From an uncultured Eubacteriales bacterium (GTDB lineage: Bacteria; Bacillota; Clostridia; Oscillospirales; Oscillospiraceae), in the NCBI GenBank assembly GCA_949296115.1, contig CASFNR010000013.1:41700-105699 (forward strand): a stretch of 64,000 nucleotides of DNA, in the 5' to 3' direction. Position 1 is the stretch's first letter; each line of letters starts with the position of its first letter. This document shows positions 8,324 to 16,260 of the stretch, piece by piece. The position numbers and the translations under genes are program-made. Under the pieces are notes generated by a model. The model was given only the letters and a program-made list of their open reading frames with translations. It was not told the DNA's origin and searched no databases.

Positions 8324-8542
8324 ATGAAAAACAAAGGTATATGCCCCAAATGCGCCGGCATGGATATTCTGCTGATCCCCGGAAGGGTGGGCGCCTACGG
8401 CTCCGGCAACAATATTCCCGTAGGATGGAGCAACTTTTCTGCGGTGAGGGTAAACCGGTACCTGTGCTGCCGCTGCGGATACAGCGAAGAGTGGATTGAC
8501 AAGGAGGATATTCCCGCCCTTGTTGCCAAATACAGAAAGTAA
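8324..8542 (+). CDS. Small zinc-ribbon protein
   Basis: A 72-residue protein with CPKC at 7-10 and CCRC at 49-52, a four-Cys zinc ribbon spanning most of the chain. No membrane segment is seen. ATG at 8324 has AAGGAG upstream, 11 bp after the DUF1836 stop, so the two are probably co-transcribed. I do not recognise a function; similar stand-alone ribbons occur widely in Clostridia. Confidence 0.75.
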   Translation: MKNKGICPKCAGMDILLIPGRVGAYGSGNNIPVGWSNFSAVRVNRYLCCRCGYSEEWIDKEDIPALVAKYRK

Positions 8543-8578
8543 TCAAAAACCATCCCCTCATGAAAAGGAGAACCAATC

Positions 8579-9575
8579 ATGAACGAAGACGGAACCTACA
8601 GCTGGCCGGGCAACCAGCCGAAAAAGCCCAAGAAGTCCTTTGAAAACCGGAAGAAAAATTATCCTCATTGCCCTGGTGCTGGTGATTGTTGCCCTGGGCA
8701 GCACCTGCTTCTACACCGTCAACGACAAGGAGCAGGCCGTGGTCACCACCTTCGGCAAGGTGACCAACGTGGTGGACGCAGGCGTCCACTTCAAGCTCCC
8801 CCTGGGCATCCAGAGCGTGGAGAAGGTAGAGGTCAACGTCTACCAGAAAATCGAGCTGGGCTACATTCAGGACAGCTCCGGCGCCCAGTTCAATCCCGCA
8901 GAAAGCGCCATGATTACCGGGGACTACAACATTGTCAACGTGGATTTCTTTGTGGAATACAAGATTTCCGACCCGGTGGCCTACCTCTACTCCTCCAACA
9001 ACCCGGAGCTGATTCTCCGGAACCTGATTCAGAGCCAGATCCGCAACGTGGTAGGCTCCTCCACCGTGGATGCGGTGCTCACCGACGGCAAGGAGAATAT
9101 CCAGATGCAGGTCCGGGACCTGGTTTCCCAGATTCTGGAAGAATATGAAATCGGTCTGACCCTGGTGGACGTGAAGATTCAGGACGCCGAGCCCCCCACC
9201 CAGGAGGTCATCGAGGCCTTCAAGGCGGTGGAGACCGCCAAGCAGCAGGCGGAGACGGTGATCAACGACGCCAAGGCCTACCAGAACGCCCAGCTCCCCG
9301 ACGCCCAGGCCCAGGCGGACAAGCTGATTCAGAATGCCGAATACCTGCGCCAGAAGCGGATCAACGAGGCCTATGAGCAGGTGGCCATGTTCCAGGCCAT
9401 GTATACCGAGTATGCCCAGAATCCGGCCATCACCCGGTCCCGGATGTATTACGAAGCCATTTCCCAGATTCTTCCCGGGGTGAAGCTGTATATCAACACC
9501 GGCAGCGGCTCCGATGTGCAGATGCTTCTGCCCCTGGAATCCCTGGTAAACGGCAATGGAGGTGAACAGCAATGA
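8579..9575 (+). CDS. hflK: HflK-like SPFH/prohibitin protein, frame break near the N-terminus
   Basis: The SPFH protein pairs with HflC to form a membrane cage that in Proteobacteria encloses the FtsH protease. A strong ribosome site (AAAAGGAG) serves ATG at 8579, which reads a short Pro/Lys-rich head (SWPGNQPKKPKKS). The main 311-residue frame is open only from TTG at 8640 (KTGRKIILIALVLV, membrane helix) and runs to 9575. The two frames differ by one extra base, or two missing A residues, at 8637-8646. The main frame holds the SPFH domain (DKEQAVVTTFGKV) and a coiled coil. It overlaps hflC by 4 bp. TTG at 8640 as a real weak start is the alternative. Confidence 0.82.
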
Positions 9576-10447
9576 AAAAAAGTCTGATCATTCTGATTCT
9601 GCTGGCGGTTCTCCTGTTGGGTGGACTGAACGCCACCTACAGCGTCCGGGAGGATGAGTATGCCTGCACCGTCCGCTTTGCCAAGATTATCGAAACCGTG
9701 GACCAGCCGGGACTGCACTTCAAGGTGCCCTTCCTGGACAGCGTGAAGTATTTCAGCAAGGCCACCCAGTTCTATGACATCCCCCCTTCTGAGGTTCTCA
9801 CCTCGGACAAGCAGAACATGACCGTGGACTGCTACATTCTCTGGAGCATCTCCGACCCCAAGCTGTTCTACCAGACCTTGGGTTCCAAGACCGTGGCCGA
9901 ACAGCGGCTGGACGCTCTGACCTACAACGAACTGAAAACCGTCATGGGCACCCTGGCCCAGTCGGACATCATCAACATGGAGGACGGAGCCAAGCGGAAC
10001 GAAATCTATGAGAACATCGCCGCCGATGTGGATTCCCTGGCGAAAACCTACGGCATCCGGGTGGAGGATGTGAAAATCAAGCAGTTCGACCTGCCGGAGA
10101 GCAACCTGAACGCCGTTTACAGCCGGATGATCTCCGAGCGGAACCAGATGGCGGAAAAATACACCGCCGACGGCAACTACGAAGCCTCCATCATCCGCAA
10201 CGATGTGGACAAGCAGGTGAACATCATCATCTCCGATGCGGAGGCGGAAGCCGCCAAGCTGGAGGCCGAGGGCGAAGCGGAGTATATGCGCCTGCTGGCG
10301 GAGGCCTACGACACCCAGGACAAGCAGGAATTCTATGAATTCACCCTGGCCCTGGACGCTCTGAAATCCAGCCTCACCGGAACGGAAAAGACGGTGATTC
10401 TGGACGCCGATTCGGAGCTGGCCCGGATTCTCATGGGGGCGGGCTGA
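9572..10447 (+). CDS. hflC: HflC-like SPFH/prohibitin protein
   Basis: A 291-residue partner of HflK. It has an N-terminal membrane anchor (residues 4-22), the SPFH domain starting at YSVREDEYACTVRFAKI, and a C-terminal coiled coil rich in Glu and Ala (DAEAEAAKLEAEGEAEYM). ATG at 9572 overlaps the hflK stop by 4 bp, so translation is coupled. The window contains no ftsH. In Firmicutes the partner of this pair is not established, so modulation of membrane proteolysis is inferred from the family only. Confidence 0.9.
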   Translation: MKKSLIILILLAVLLLGGLNATYSVREDEYACTVRFAKIIETVDQPGLHFKVPFLDSVKYFSKATQFYDIPPSEVLTSDKQNMTVDCYILWSISDPKLFYQTLGSKTVAEQRLDALTYNELKTVMGTLAQSDIINMEDGAKRNEIYENIAADVDSLAKTYGIRVEDVKIKQFDLPESNLNAVYSRMISERNQMAEKYTADGNYEASIIRNDVDKQVNIIISDAEAEAAKLEAEGEAEYMRLLAEAYDTQDKQEFYEFTLALDALKSSLTGTEKTVILDADSELARILMGAG

Positions 10448-10474
10448 TTTCTCCCGGAGAAAGGAGAAACCGCT

Positions 10475-10975
10475 GTGAAAAAAATAATACTCTTTGTGCT
10501 GTGTCTGGCGGCCCTGTGTCTGGGAATCTGGTATCTGCTGGCCCGTCCTACGGAAGAGGCCATTGATACCACCCTCCCCGGCTATCGGTTCAGCCAGTCC
10601 GGCCAGGGAAATCCCTGTACCGTCAAAATTCAGGGAACCTATGTCAGATACCGGTTTTCCCCGGAAAAGGACCAATTCTACCAGGGATATGAGGGCGGTA
10701 TCTGGCTGGACGGGGAGATTCTTCCCCAAATTTACGTTTGCTTTCCCGATGCTGAACGGGACTGGATTCAAGGCACCGGCCGTGATTCCCAGGGGGGAAC
10801 GGTAGAATTCGTGGCTTACCGGGAGCTGAAACCCATGGTGCTGTGCACCACCCTGGAGGAAGAAACGGTGCTGGCGGTATTCCCTGCCGATTCCCAGGAG
10901 GAAGCCATTTCCATTCTGGAGAATCTGCCGGAAAATACCGCAGACCGATTCCCCCTGCCGGAAGAAATTCATTAA
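10475..10975 (+). CDS. Membrane-anchored protein of the hflKC operon
   Basis: A 166-residue protein with one N-terminal hydrophobic segment (residues 3-22), either anchor or uncleaved signal, and an external domain rich in aromatic and acidic residues. GTG at 10475 has AAAGGAG upstream, 27 bp after hflC, so it is the last gene of the run. I do not recognise the family. Its position suggests an extracytoplasmic accessory factor of the SPFH pair, which is inference only. Confidence 0.75.
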   Translation: MKKIILFVLCLAALCLGIWYLLARPTEEAIDTTLPGYRFSQSGQGNPCTVKIQGTYVRYRFSPEKDQFYQGYEGGIWLDGEILPQIYVCFPDAERDWIQGTGRDSQGGTVEFVAYRELKPMVLCTTLEEETVLAVFPADSQEEAISILENLPENTADRFPLPEEIH

Positions 10976-10990
10976 GATTGATTGAACACC

Positions 10991-11026
10991 GCCCGCCGGA
11001 AAACCCGGCGGGCGGCGCTGTTTCTT
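10991..11026 (+). terminator. Probable terminator of the hflKC run
   Basis: GCCCGCCGG pairs with CCGGCGGGC around a short A-rich loop, then GGCGCTGTTTCTTT. The T tract is interrupted, so the strength is uncertain. Confidence 0.6.
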
Positions 11027-11066
11027 TGGAAAAATTTAAGATTTCTTTCAGAATTTCCCTCTTCCA

Positions 11067-11095
11067 TTGATTTGCAGAAGGGAATGCTCTATCAT
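11067..11095 (+). promoter_or_regulatory. Promoter of the lipoprotein gene
   Basis: TTGATT (11067-11072) and TATCAT (11090-11095) are 17 bases apart, 35 bp before the start codon. Confidence 0.65.
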
Positions 11096-11130
11096 GAAAG
11101 CATCACAGTCAAGGAAACAAGGAGGCTAAT

Positions 11131-11622
11131 ATGAATCGACTCAAGATATTCATTCCGTTTCTGCTTCTGGCGGTTCTGCTGCTGGGATGTGAGAAAGAAA
11201 CCATCCCGGAGAAAGGGGACTTTTCGGTTTCCCTGCCGGAGGGATATTCCATCTCCAACGTCACCGACAAGACCTGCGACATTCTCCGCTCCGACGGCGC
11301 CCTGGTGGGGGGCATGGTTCTGACAGAAATTGCTCCCGAAGATATGAAACGGGACAGCGACTCCCCTGCCATCCCCCGGTACCTGGACTCCGTGGCCGGG
11401 CTGGAAAACATGAGCGAGTATTTCAGCTGGCTGGGCGAGGAGCCGGACTACCCTACCCTCTATATGGACCACTATATCACCAATTCGGAAACCCAGGAGA
11501 AAACCACTTACAAGCGGGTGATCTTTGTCCGGGACGGCGGGGTGTACGACCTGTGGTTTGATCTTCAGGTCATGGACGAGGAGGAAGTTCCCGACTTCTA
11601 CTCCATTGTGGAAGGGGAATAA
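11131..11622 (+). CDS. Lipoprotein of unknown function
   Basis: A 163-residue secreted lipoprotein. The signal peptide (residues 1-19) ends in the lipobox LLLGC, so the Cys at 20 should be lipidated and the protein held on the outer face of the membrane. The mature part is acidic and looks like a small alpha/beta domain with no catalytic motif I recognise. ATG at 11131 has AAGGAGG upstream. The next gene, a tiny membrane protein, starts 36 bp later and may share the transcript. Confidence 0.8.
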   Translation: MNRLKIFIPFLLLAVLLLGCEKETIPEKGDFSVSLPEGYSISNVTDKTCDILRSDGALVGGMVLTEIAPEDMKRDSDSPAIPRYLDSVAGLENMSEYFSWLGEEPDYPTLYMDHYITNSETQEKTTYKRVIFVRDGGVYDLWFDLQVMDEEEVPDFYSIVEGE

Positions 11623-11658
11623 TCCCTTTTTCACGGAAAAGATGGGGAGGTTTGATTG

Positions 11659-11835
11659 ATGAGAGGCATTCTGTTTGGCAACACGCTGATGCTCCTGGGC
11701 ATTGCAATTTTGAACCTGGTAGGACTGGATTTGCTGTATGCCGGAATGATCTGGGTATCTTATTTTCTGATCGGCGGAGGATTTTTCATGTCCGGAATCA
11801 GTGCGCTGGTGGGATGGATTCTGAAAGACCAATAA
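11659..11835 (+). CDS. 58-residue two-helix membrane protein
   Basis: A short gene supported by GGGGAGG 8 bases before ATG at 11659 and by a clean open frame to TAA at 11833. The product is almost wholly hydrophobic, with helices at about 8-28 and 31-52, a Gly-rich turn (IGGGFFMSG) and a charged tail (KDQ). I do not recognise a family. It follows the lipoprotein by 36 bp and a terminator comes just after it, so the pair is probably bicistronic. Confidence 0.65.
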   Translation: MRGILFGNTLMLLGIAILNLVGLDLLYAGMIWVSYFLIGGGFFMSGISALVGWILKDQ

Positions 11836-11842
11836 TTTTTCA

Positions 11843-11885
11843 GGCGGGCAGGATAATCTAATGTTCTGCCCGCCGTCATTTCAAT
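11843..11885 (+). terminator. Terminator after the small membrane protein
   Basis: GCGGGCAG pairs with CTGCCCGC around a 14-base loop, followed by CGTCATTTCAATTTATTT. Confidence 0.65.
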
Positions 11886-11892
11886 TTATTTC

Positions 11893-11930
11893 ATAAAAAA
11901 GTACCGGAAAGCGATGCTTTCCGGCACTTG
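11893..11930 (-). terminator. Hairpin with minus-strand T run, near-copy of 47325-47355
   Basis: GTACCGGAAAGC pairs with GCTTTCCGGCAC (one mismatch). Read on the minus strand it ends in a T run. The same core, with one base changed in the arm, recurs at 47325-47355. Here no minus-strand gene needs it, so it may be a repeat. Confidence 0.55.
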
Positions 11931-11984
11931 AGCGTGTTAAAAAAGTCTCACAGCGTTTGTTCCGGGGGTTCCTTTTTTCCCGGA

Positions 11985-12014
11985 TTGACAGCGCCCCGCT
12001 CCGGCTGGTATAAT
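11985..12014 (+). promoter_or_regulatory. Promoter of the 401-residue zinc-ribbon protein
   Basis: Perfect TTGACA (11985-11990) and TATAAT (12009-12014) with an 18-base spacer, 33 bp before the start. Confidence 0.8.
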
Positions 12015-12046
12015 AAACAAAAACCATACAGAAAGAGGGGAATCCC

Positions 12047-13252
12047 ATGGCAAAAATGAAATGTCCCAGCTGCGGTCAGCCCTTTAACGGCAAACGCTGC
12101 CGCAACTGTATGTACGAGGTCTTTACCGAGGAAATCACCCACGGTCTGCACACCCATGAGGGGGAGCCCCTGGTGATCGACGCCCCCCAGCGCCGTCCCA
12201 TCCGACGGAAAAATCCCTTCGTCTGGGACAAGCGCACCCGCAGACGGAACAGCGCAAGCCCCCTGGTGGGCGTTGCCGTGGCCCTGGTGATTGCCCTGGC
12301 GGTGCCCCTGGCGGAGTGGGTGGGGGATAATTTGTCCCCGAAGGAAACCGTCCGGCCTGATCTGGATAGCCAGGAGTGGGTCTGGTCCTTGGAGCCGGAG
12401 CCCATCCCCGAAACCCTGTCCGATCTGATCGACCAGGCCATTGAGAATGCCGCCGGGGAAGCGCCCCAGCCGGATGCGCAGACGCCGGACTGGTGGGACA
12501 CCGGCATGGTGCTCCTGGACAGTGCAGATCTCCGGGTGGTGGCGGACTGGCAGGACGGGGATGGCTTCCCCGGTCAGATTGCCGTGGCGGTGGAAAACAA
12601 CACCGACATGGATGTGTGGCTGGATCTGGATGATCTGATGGTCAACGGATTTTCCATGCAGTATGGAGACATCTATGCGGAGGCGGAGCCCGGGCAGACG
12701 GGAACGGGCTACTTCTATCTGGATGAGACCGAGGTAATGGACGCAGGCATCACCCAGTTCCAGGAGATTTCCTTCCGGCTGGACGTGATTGACGACGAAT
12801 CCTATGAGACCGTGGATTCCCGCCCGGTGGTGCTCTACCCGGAATGCGACCCGGACTATGTCCAGAAGGTGGCCGACGGCGGGGAAGAACTGGTGAATCA
12901 GGACGGGGTACGGATTCTCTATCAGGGCGGAATCCCGGACTACTCCACACCGGAGGACCCCAGCTTCGGTAGCCTGCGGCTGTATCTGGAGAACGGCACC
13001 GACTACCCCCTGGCCTTCTATGCCCCCCAGGGCACCGTCAACGGGAAAGAGGCAGACCTGTTCCTCTGGGCGGAGGTGGAGCCCCACAGCCGGGCCATTG
13101 TCCGGGTGTCCCTGTATGACGTGTACAATCTGGGCATGACCGACTGGTCGGAACTGAAGCAGGCCACGCTCGACCTGGAAGTGGCCCGTCAGGACGGGGA
13201 ACCCTACCTGACCGGCCTGTCCCCGGTTTCCTTTGCCATTGACGAGGGATGA
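12047..13252 (+). CDS. Zinc-ribbon membrane protein with large external part
   Basis: A 401-residue protein with an N-terminal zinc ribbon (CPSC at 6-9, CRNC at 18-21), a basic linker (KRTRRRN), one transmembrane helix at about 74-96, then an acidic Pro-rich linker and an external region of about 270 residues. That region seems to hold two similar beta-rich domains, each reading like ADWQDGDGFPGQIAVAVENNT or GSLRLYLENGTDYPLAF, so a tandem duplication is likely. ATG at 12047 follows AAAGAGGGG. The next gene starts 3 bp after its stop. I recognise no named family; a surface or sensory role is a guess. Confidence 0.75.
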   Translation: MAKMKCPSCGQPFNGKRCRNCMYEVFTEEITHGLHTHEGEPLVIDAPQRRPIRRKNPFVWDKRTRRRNSASPLVGVAVALVIALAVPLAEWVGDNLSPKETVRPDLDSQEWVWSLEPEPIPETLSDLIDQAIENAAGEAPQPDAQTPDWWDTGMVLLDSADLRVVADWQDGDGFPGQIAVAVENNTDMDVWLDLDDLMVNGFSMQYGDIYAEAEPGQTGTGYFYLDETEVMDAGITQFQEISFRLDVIDDESYETVDSRPVVLYPECDPDYVQKVADGGEELVNQDGVRILYQGGIPDYSTPEDPSFGSLRLYLENGTDYPLAFYAPQGTVNGKEADLFLWAEVEPHSRAIVRVSLYDVYNLGMTDWSELKQATLDLEVARQDGEPYLTGLSPVSFAIDEG

Positions 13253-13255
13253 GCC

Positions 13256-13621
13256 ATGGCCCGATTTGTGATCCGGCCGGTGGCCACCGGGGTGAAGTTT
13301 GACCTGAAGGCCCCCAACGGCCAGGGCATCCTCACCTCCGGGGTCTACGCCTGCGCCGCCGCCTGCCGCAAGGGCATCGCCAGCGTGGTAAAAAACGCCG
13401 CCGCAGGGGTGGAGGACCAGACCGACGGCGATTGCCCCCGCCGGTCCAATCCCAAGTTTGAGCTGTACCGGGACCGGGCCGGGGAATTCCGGTTCCGGCT
13501 CCGGGCCCGGAACGGGGAGATCATCGCCGCCTCCGACGGCTATGCCGCCAAAGCCGGATGCCTGGAGGGCATTGAGAACGTAAAAAAGTACGCCCCTCTG
13601 GCAAAAATTGCGGAAGAATAG
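13256..13621 (+). CDS. YegP/DUF1508 (UPF0339) tandem-domain protein
   Basis: A 121-residue protein made of two DUF1508 repeats: FVIRPVATGVKFDLKAPNGQ with SGVYACAAACRKGIASV, then FELYRDRAGEFRFRLRARNG with DGYAAKAGCLEGIENVKK. These small beta-beta-alpha units are common across bacteria; their role is not established. ATG at 13256 lies 3 bp after the previous stop, so co-transcription is likely. A strong terminator follows. Confidence 0.88.
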   Translation: MARFVIRPVATGVKFDLKAPNGQGILTSGVYACAAACRKGIASVVKNAAAGVEDQTDGDCPRRSNPKFELYRDRAGEFRFRLRARNGEIIAASDGYAAKAGCLEGIENVKKYAPLAKIAEE

Positions 13622-13625
13622 CAAA

Positions 13626-13661
13626 AACGCTCCCCACGGCATGGCGCCGTGGGGAGCGTAG
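13626..13661. terminator. Bidirectional terminator between convergent genes
   Basis: A 14-bp stem (ACGCTCCCCACGGC with GCCGTGGGGAGCGT) lies between the DUF1508 gene and the minus-strand gene ending at 13667. A5 precedes it, giving T5 for the minus strand. Confidence 0.75.
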
Positions 13662-13666
13662 TGCTT

Positions 13667-14080
13667 TCAGGTTTTCCGGATGAATTTTTCCTTGCACCGG
13701 GGGCAGGTGATGGCAATTTTTCCCTTTCCCCGGGGGACCCGCACCATCTGGCGGCACTTGGGGCAGTCAAAATACCGGTTGTCCCGATCCTTCAGCCGGA
13801 AGAAAAACTGAAGGAATTTCCGGTTCTCCTGGTAGCGGCGGTAGGTGTTCCGGGACAGGCTGCGGAAAATGGCCCAGATCATCAGGCCGTAGCTCAGCAC
13901 AAAGAGCAGCAGATTCCACACAGGCGCAGAAATCCATACGGACAGCAGACTGGCCGCCAGACCAGCGCACAGGATCACCATGTTCAGTTTGTCCGTGCCG
14001 TAGCGCCCCGCCATAAAGCTGCGCAGGCCCATGGAAACCTTCATGGAGAACTGCCGGAGCCATCCGCTGATACCATTCAT
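13667..14080 (-). CDS. Two-helix membrane protein with C-terminal zinc ribbon
   Basis: A 137-residue protein with membrane helices at about 32-50 and 54-73, a basic stretch (RNTYRRYQENRK), and a C-terminal zinc ribbon with CPKC and CPRC (about 107-129). ATG at 14080 follows AAAGGTGA. It is monocistronic, with its own promoter at 14118-14145. It is one of four zinc-ribbon proteins between 7 and 14 kb, three of them with membrane helices. Function is not recognised. Confidence 0.75.
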   Translation of the reverse strand: MNGISGWLRQFSMKVSMGLRSFMAGRYGTDKLNMVILCAGLAASLLSVWISAPVWNLLLFVLSYGLMIWAIFRSLSRNTYRRYQENRKFLQFFFRLKDRDNRYFDCPKCRQMVRVPRGKGKIAITCPRCKEKFIRKT

Positions 14081-14117
14081 AGAGAATCACCTTTGCCGAA
14101 GAGAATTGGTTTCCCTT

Positions 14118-14145
14118 ATTATATTGCAAAATACGCTGAATGCAA
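14118..14145 (-). promoter_or_regulatory. Promoter of the 137-residue membrane protein
   Basis: On the minus strand TTGCAT (14140-14145) and TATAAT (14118-14123) are 16 bases apart. Confidence 0.65.
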
Positions 14146-14212
14146 CCGAAACAGGGGAAAATTAACGGATTGTTTAAGAATTCTTTAAGGATAAAATTCC
14201 AGGACAATCCTC

Positions 14213-14241
14213 TTGGCGAAAGCGGGAAATTATGGTATACT
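14213..14241 (+). promoter_or_regulatory. Promoter of the GH25 gene
   Basis: TTGGCG (14213-14218) and TATACT (14236-14241) are 17 bases apart, 50 bp before the start codon. Confidence 0.65.
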
Positions 14242-14290
14242 AGGTCGAAAGTATGCCGCCGCATCCGGCGGCAGGGAAGGAGGCGTGGCC

Positions 14291-15472
14291 ATGGAAACCC
14301 TGGAACTGGAAGAAAAGAAAGAGCCGACGCCTGAACAGGCTGCTCCGGAGAACCAATCCCCGCCGGAGGCGGAACCGGAAACAGCGAATGAGATCCCCGA
14401 CCCCACACCGGAGCCGGAACCCGCTCCGGTACCCGAGCCGGAACCGGAACCTGCCCCGGAACCGGAACCTGCGCCGGAGCCGGAACCTGCCCCGGAACCG
14501 GAAGGCACGGTGGAAACCACCCTGGTGATTCCCACAGAGGAATATCCGGAGGAAGAGGCGGTGATCGCCGCCCTGCGCCGCCGGATTCACATCCGGGCGG
14601 AGTGGATTCTGGGGGCCATTGCCCTGCTGGCGGCGGTGGTGCTGGCGGTGACCATTGCAGCCTGCCTTCCCTATTTCGGGGCCAGGGACGAGGACCCGGA
14701 GGACCTGCCGGACTATCACCAGCAGGCTCAGGAGGAGACCACCGAGGCATTCCTGGAGCCCACTCTGGAAGAGACAGAGCCGGAAAATCCCACCATTCCC
14801 CCGGAGCGCAACCCCTATGACCGGTACGATTTCCAGTACAACCGGCAGAACTACCTGGTGCTGCAAAACCTGAAAAGCTCCCCGGGCATCGACGTATCCG
14901 CCCATCAGGGGCAGATCGACTGGAACCGGGTCCGGGCCTCCGGCATTGAATTCGCCATCATCCGCCTGGGATACCGGGGCTATGGTTCCGGCAAGCTGGT
15001 GGAGGACGAATACGCCCAGGCCAATCTGGAAGGGGCTACCAAAGCCGGGCTGAAAATCGGCGCTTACTTCTTCTCCCAGGCCCTGGACATCCAGGAGGTG
15101 GACGAGGAAATCGCCTTCATGCTGGAGATTCTGGGAGACTATACCCTGGATATGCCCATCATCCTGGACTGGGAGATTCCCGCCTCCGACGCCCGGACCG
15201 CCAACGGCATGGACGCCCGGACCCTGACGGACCTGCAGCGGCACTTCTGCGGCAACATGGAGCGCAAGGGCTACCGGCCCATGGTGTATTTCAACTGGCA
15301 CCAGTCCGAAACCCTGTACTACCTCAGCGAGCTGGAGGACTACGAGTTCTGGCTGGCCCTGTATCAGGACCGGATGACCTACCCCTGGCGGGTGGAGATG
15401 TGGCAGTATTCCGATCAGGGCAAGGTGCCCGGCATCAACGGCCCGGTGGACCTGAACGTGTACTTATCCTGA
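14291..15472 (+). CDS. Membrane-anchored GH25 (lysozyme-type) muramidase
   Basis: A 393-residue protein. A cytoplasmic or disordered Glu/Pro repeat region (units like EPEPAP, about 37-75) precedes one membrane helix at about 103-125, an acidic linker, and a C-terminal GH25 domain from about residue 199. The domain shows GIDVSAHQGQIDW, the acidic DWE of the active site, and WQYSDQGKVPGI near the end, so cleavage of peptidoglycan glycan strands is expected. ATG at 14291 has AAGGAGG upstream; the frame extends upstream to 14213 but only through the promoter. The Glu/Pro repeats are encoded by near-identical 12-18-bp units. Confidence 0.9.
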   Translation: METLELEEKKEPTPEQAAPENQSPPEAEPETANEIPDPTPEPEPAPVPEPEPEPAPEPEPAPEPEPAPEPEGTVETTLVIPTEEYPEEEAVIAALRRRIHIRAEWILGAIALLAAVVLAVTIAACLPYFGARDEDPEDLPDYHQQAQEETTEAFLEPTLEETEPENPTIPPERNPYDRYDFQYNRQNYLVLQNLKSSPGIDVSAHQGQIDWNRVRASGIEFAIIRLGYRGYGSGKLVEDEYAQANLEGATKAGLKIGAYFFSQALDIQEVDEEIAFMLEILGDYTLDMPIILDWEIPASDARTANGMDARTLTDLQRHFCGNMERKGYRPMVYFNWHQSETLYYLSELEDYEFWLALYQDRMTYPWRVEMWQYSDQGKVPGINGPVDLNVYLS

Positions 15473-15483
15473 CCAATAAAACT

Positions 15484-15518
15484 GCGCCCCCGCCGGATTA
15501 CATCCGGCAGGGGCGCTT
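15484..15518. terminator. Terminator between GH25 and rubrerythrin genes
   Basis: A 15-bp stem (GCGCCCCCGCCGGAT with ATCCGGCAGGGGCGC, one mismatch) lies between convergent genes; the minus-strand side continues into AGTTTTATT. Confidence 0.7.
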
Positions 15519-15527
15519 CGGATTTGC

Positions 15528-16070
15528 TCAATAATTTTCAGCCAGGAGTTCAAAATAGGACTGGGGATGGTCGCAGCTGGGGCAGACCTCCGGGGCCTTG
15601 GTGCCCACTACGATGTGGCCGCAGTTGCGGCACTCCCAGACCTTGACCTCGCTCTTCTGAAAGACCTGGGCCGTCTCCACATTGTGAAGCAGCGCACGGT
15701 AGCGCTCCTCATGGTGCTTCTCAATGGCTGCCACCAGCCGGAACTTCCGGGCCAGGTCGTGGAAGCCCTCCTTCTCGGCGGTGTCAGCAAAACCGGCGTA
15801 CATATCCGTCCATTCGTAGTTCTCGCCCTGGGCAGCGGCCAGCAGGTTCTCGGCGGTGGAGCCAATGCCGCCGTTGAGCTCCTTGAACCACATCTTGGCG
15901 TGCTCTTTTTCGTTGTCCGCGGTCTTCAGGAACAGGGCTGCGATCTGCTCAAAGCCGTCCTTCTTGGCCTTGGAGGCGAAATAGGTGTACTTGTTCCGGG
16001 CCTCGGATTCACCCGAGAAGGCAGCCATCAGATTCTTCTCTGTCTGGGTGCCGGAGTAGGGATTTGCCAT
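15528..16070 (-). CDS. rbr: Rubrerythrin
   Basis: A 180-residue non-haem iron peroxidase that protects anaerobes by reducing hydrogen peroxide in the cytoplasm. The N-terminal ferritin-like domain has the di-iron ligands in [16 protein letters not shown] and IEKHHEERY. The C-terminal rubredoxin domain has CRNCG and CPSCD. ATG at 16070 follows AGGAGG. It is a single gene with its own promoter. Electron donors such as rubredoxin or NADH-rubredoxin reductase are not in the window. Confidence 0.96.
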   Translation of the reverse strand: MANPYSGTQTEKNLMAAFSGESEARNKYTYFASKAKKDGFEQIAALFLKTADNEKEHAKMWFKELNGGIGSTAENLLAAAQGENYEWTDMYAGFADTAEKEGFHDLARKFRLVAAIEKHHEERYRALLHNVETAQVFQKSEVKVWECRNCGHIVVGTKAPEVCPSCDHPQSYFELLAENY

Positions 16071-16120
16071 TGTAACGTCCTCCTGTCGTTGTCATTGGTT
16101 AGGGTTGGCTTACCATTCCC

Positions 16121-16149
16121 ATTCTACCAGATTTCCCCAGAGAAAGCAA
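16121..16149 (-). promoter_or_regulatory. Promoter of rbr
   Basis: On the minus strand TTGCTT (16144-16149) and TAGAAT (16121-16126) are 17 bases apart. No clear PerR-type dyad was noticed. Confidence 0.55.
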
Positions 16150-16185
16150 GGAAAATCTGCCGGATTCCGCCGCCGGGAACCGGCA

Positions 16186-16214
16186 TTGACAGACCGGGAA
16201 AATCCCGGTATACT
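16186..16214 (+). promoter_or_regulatory. Promoter of the DUF308 operon with palindromic spacer
   Basis: TTGACA (16186-16191) and TATACT (16209-16214) are 17 bases apart. The spacer is filled by the dyad CCGGGAAAATCCCGG (16194-16208), a possible operator. Confidence 0.75.
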
Positions 16215-16260
16215 GAGTAAAAAACGCCGGGATTTCCTGGCGGAAACCGGAGGTTTGCTT

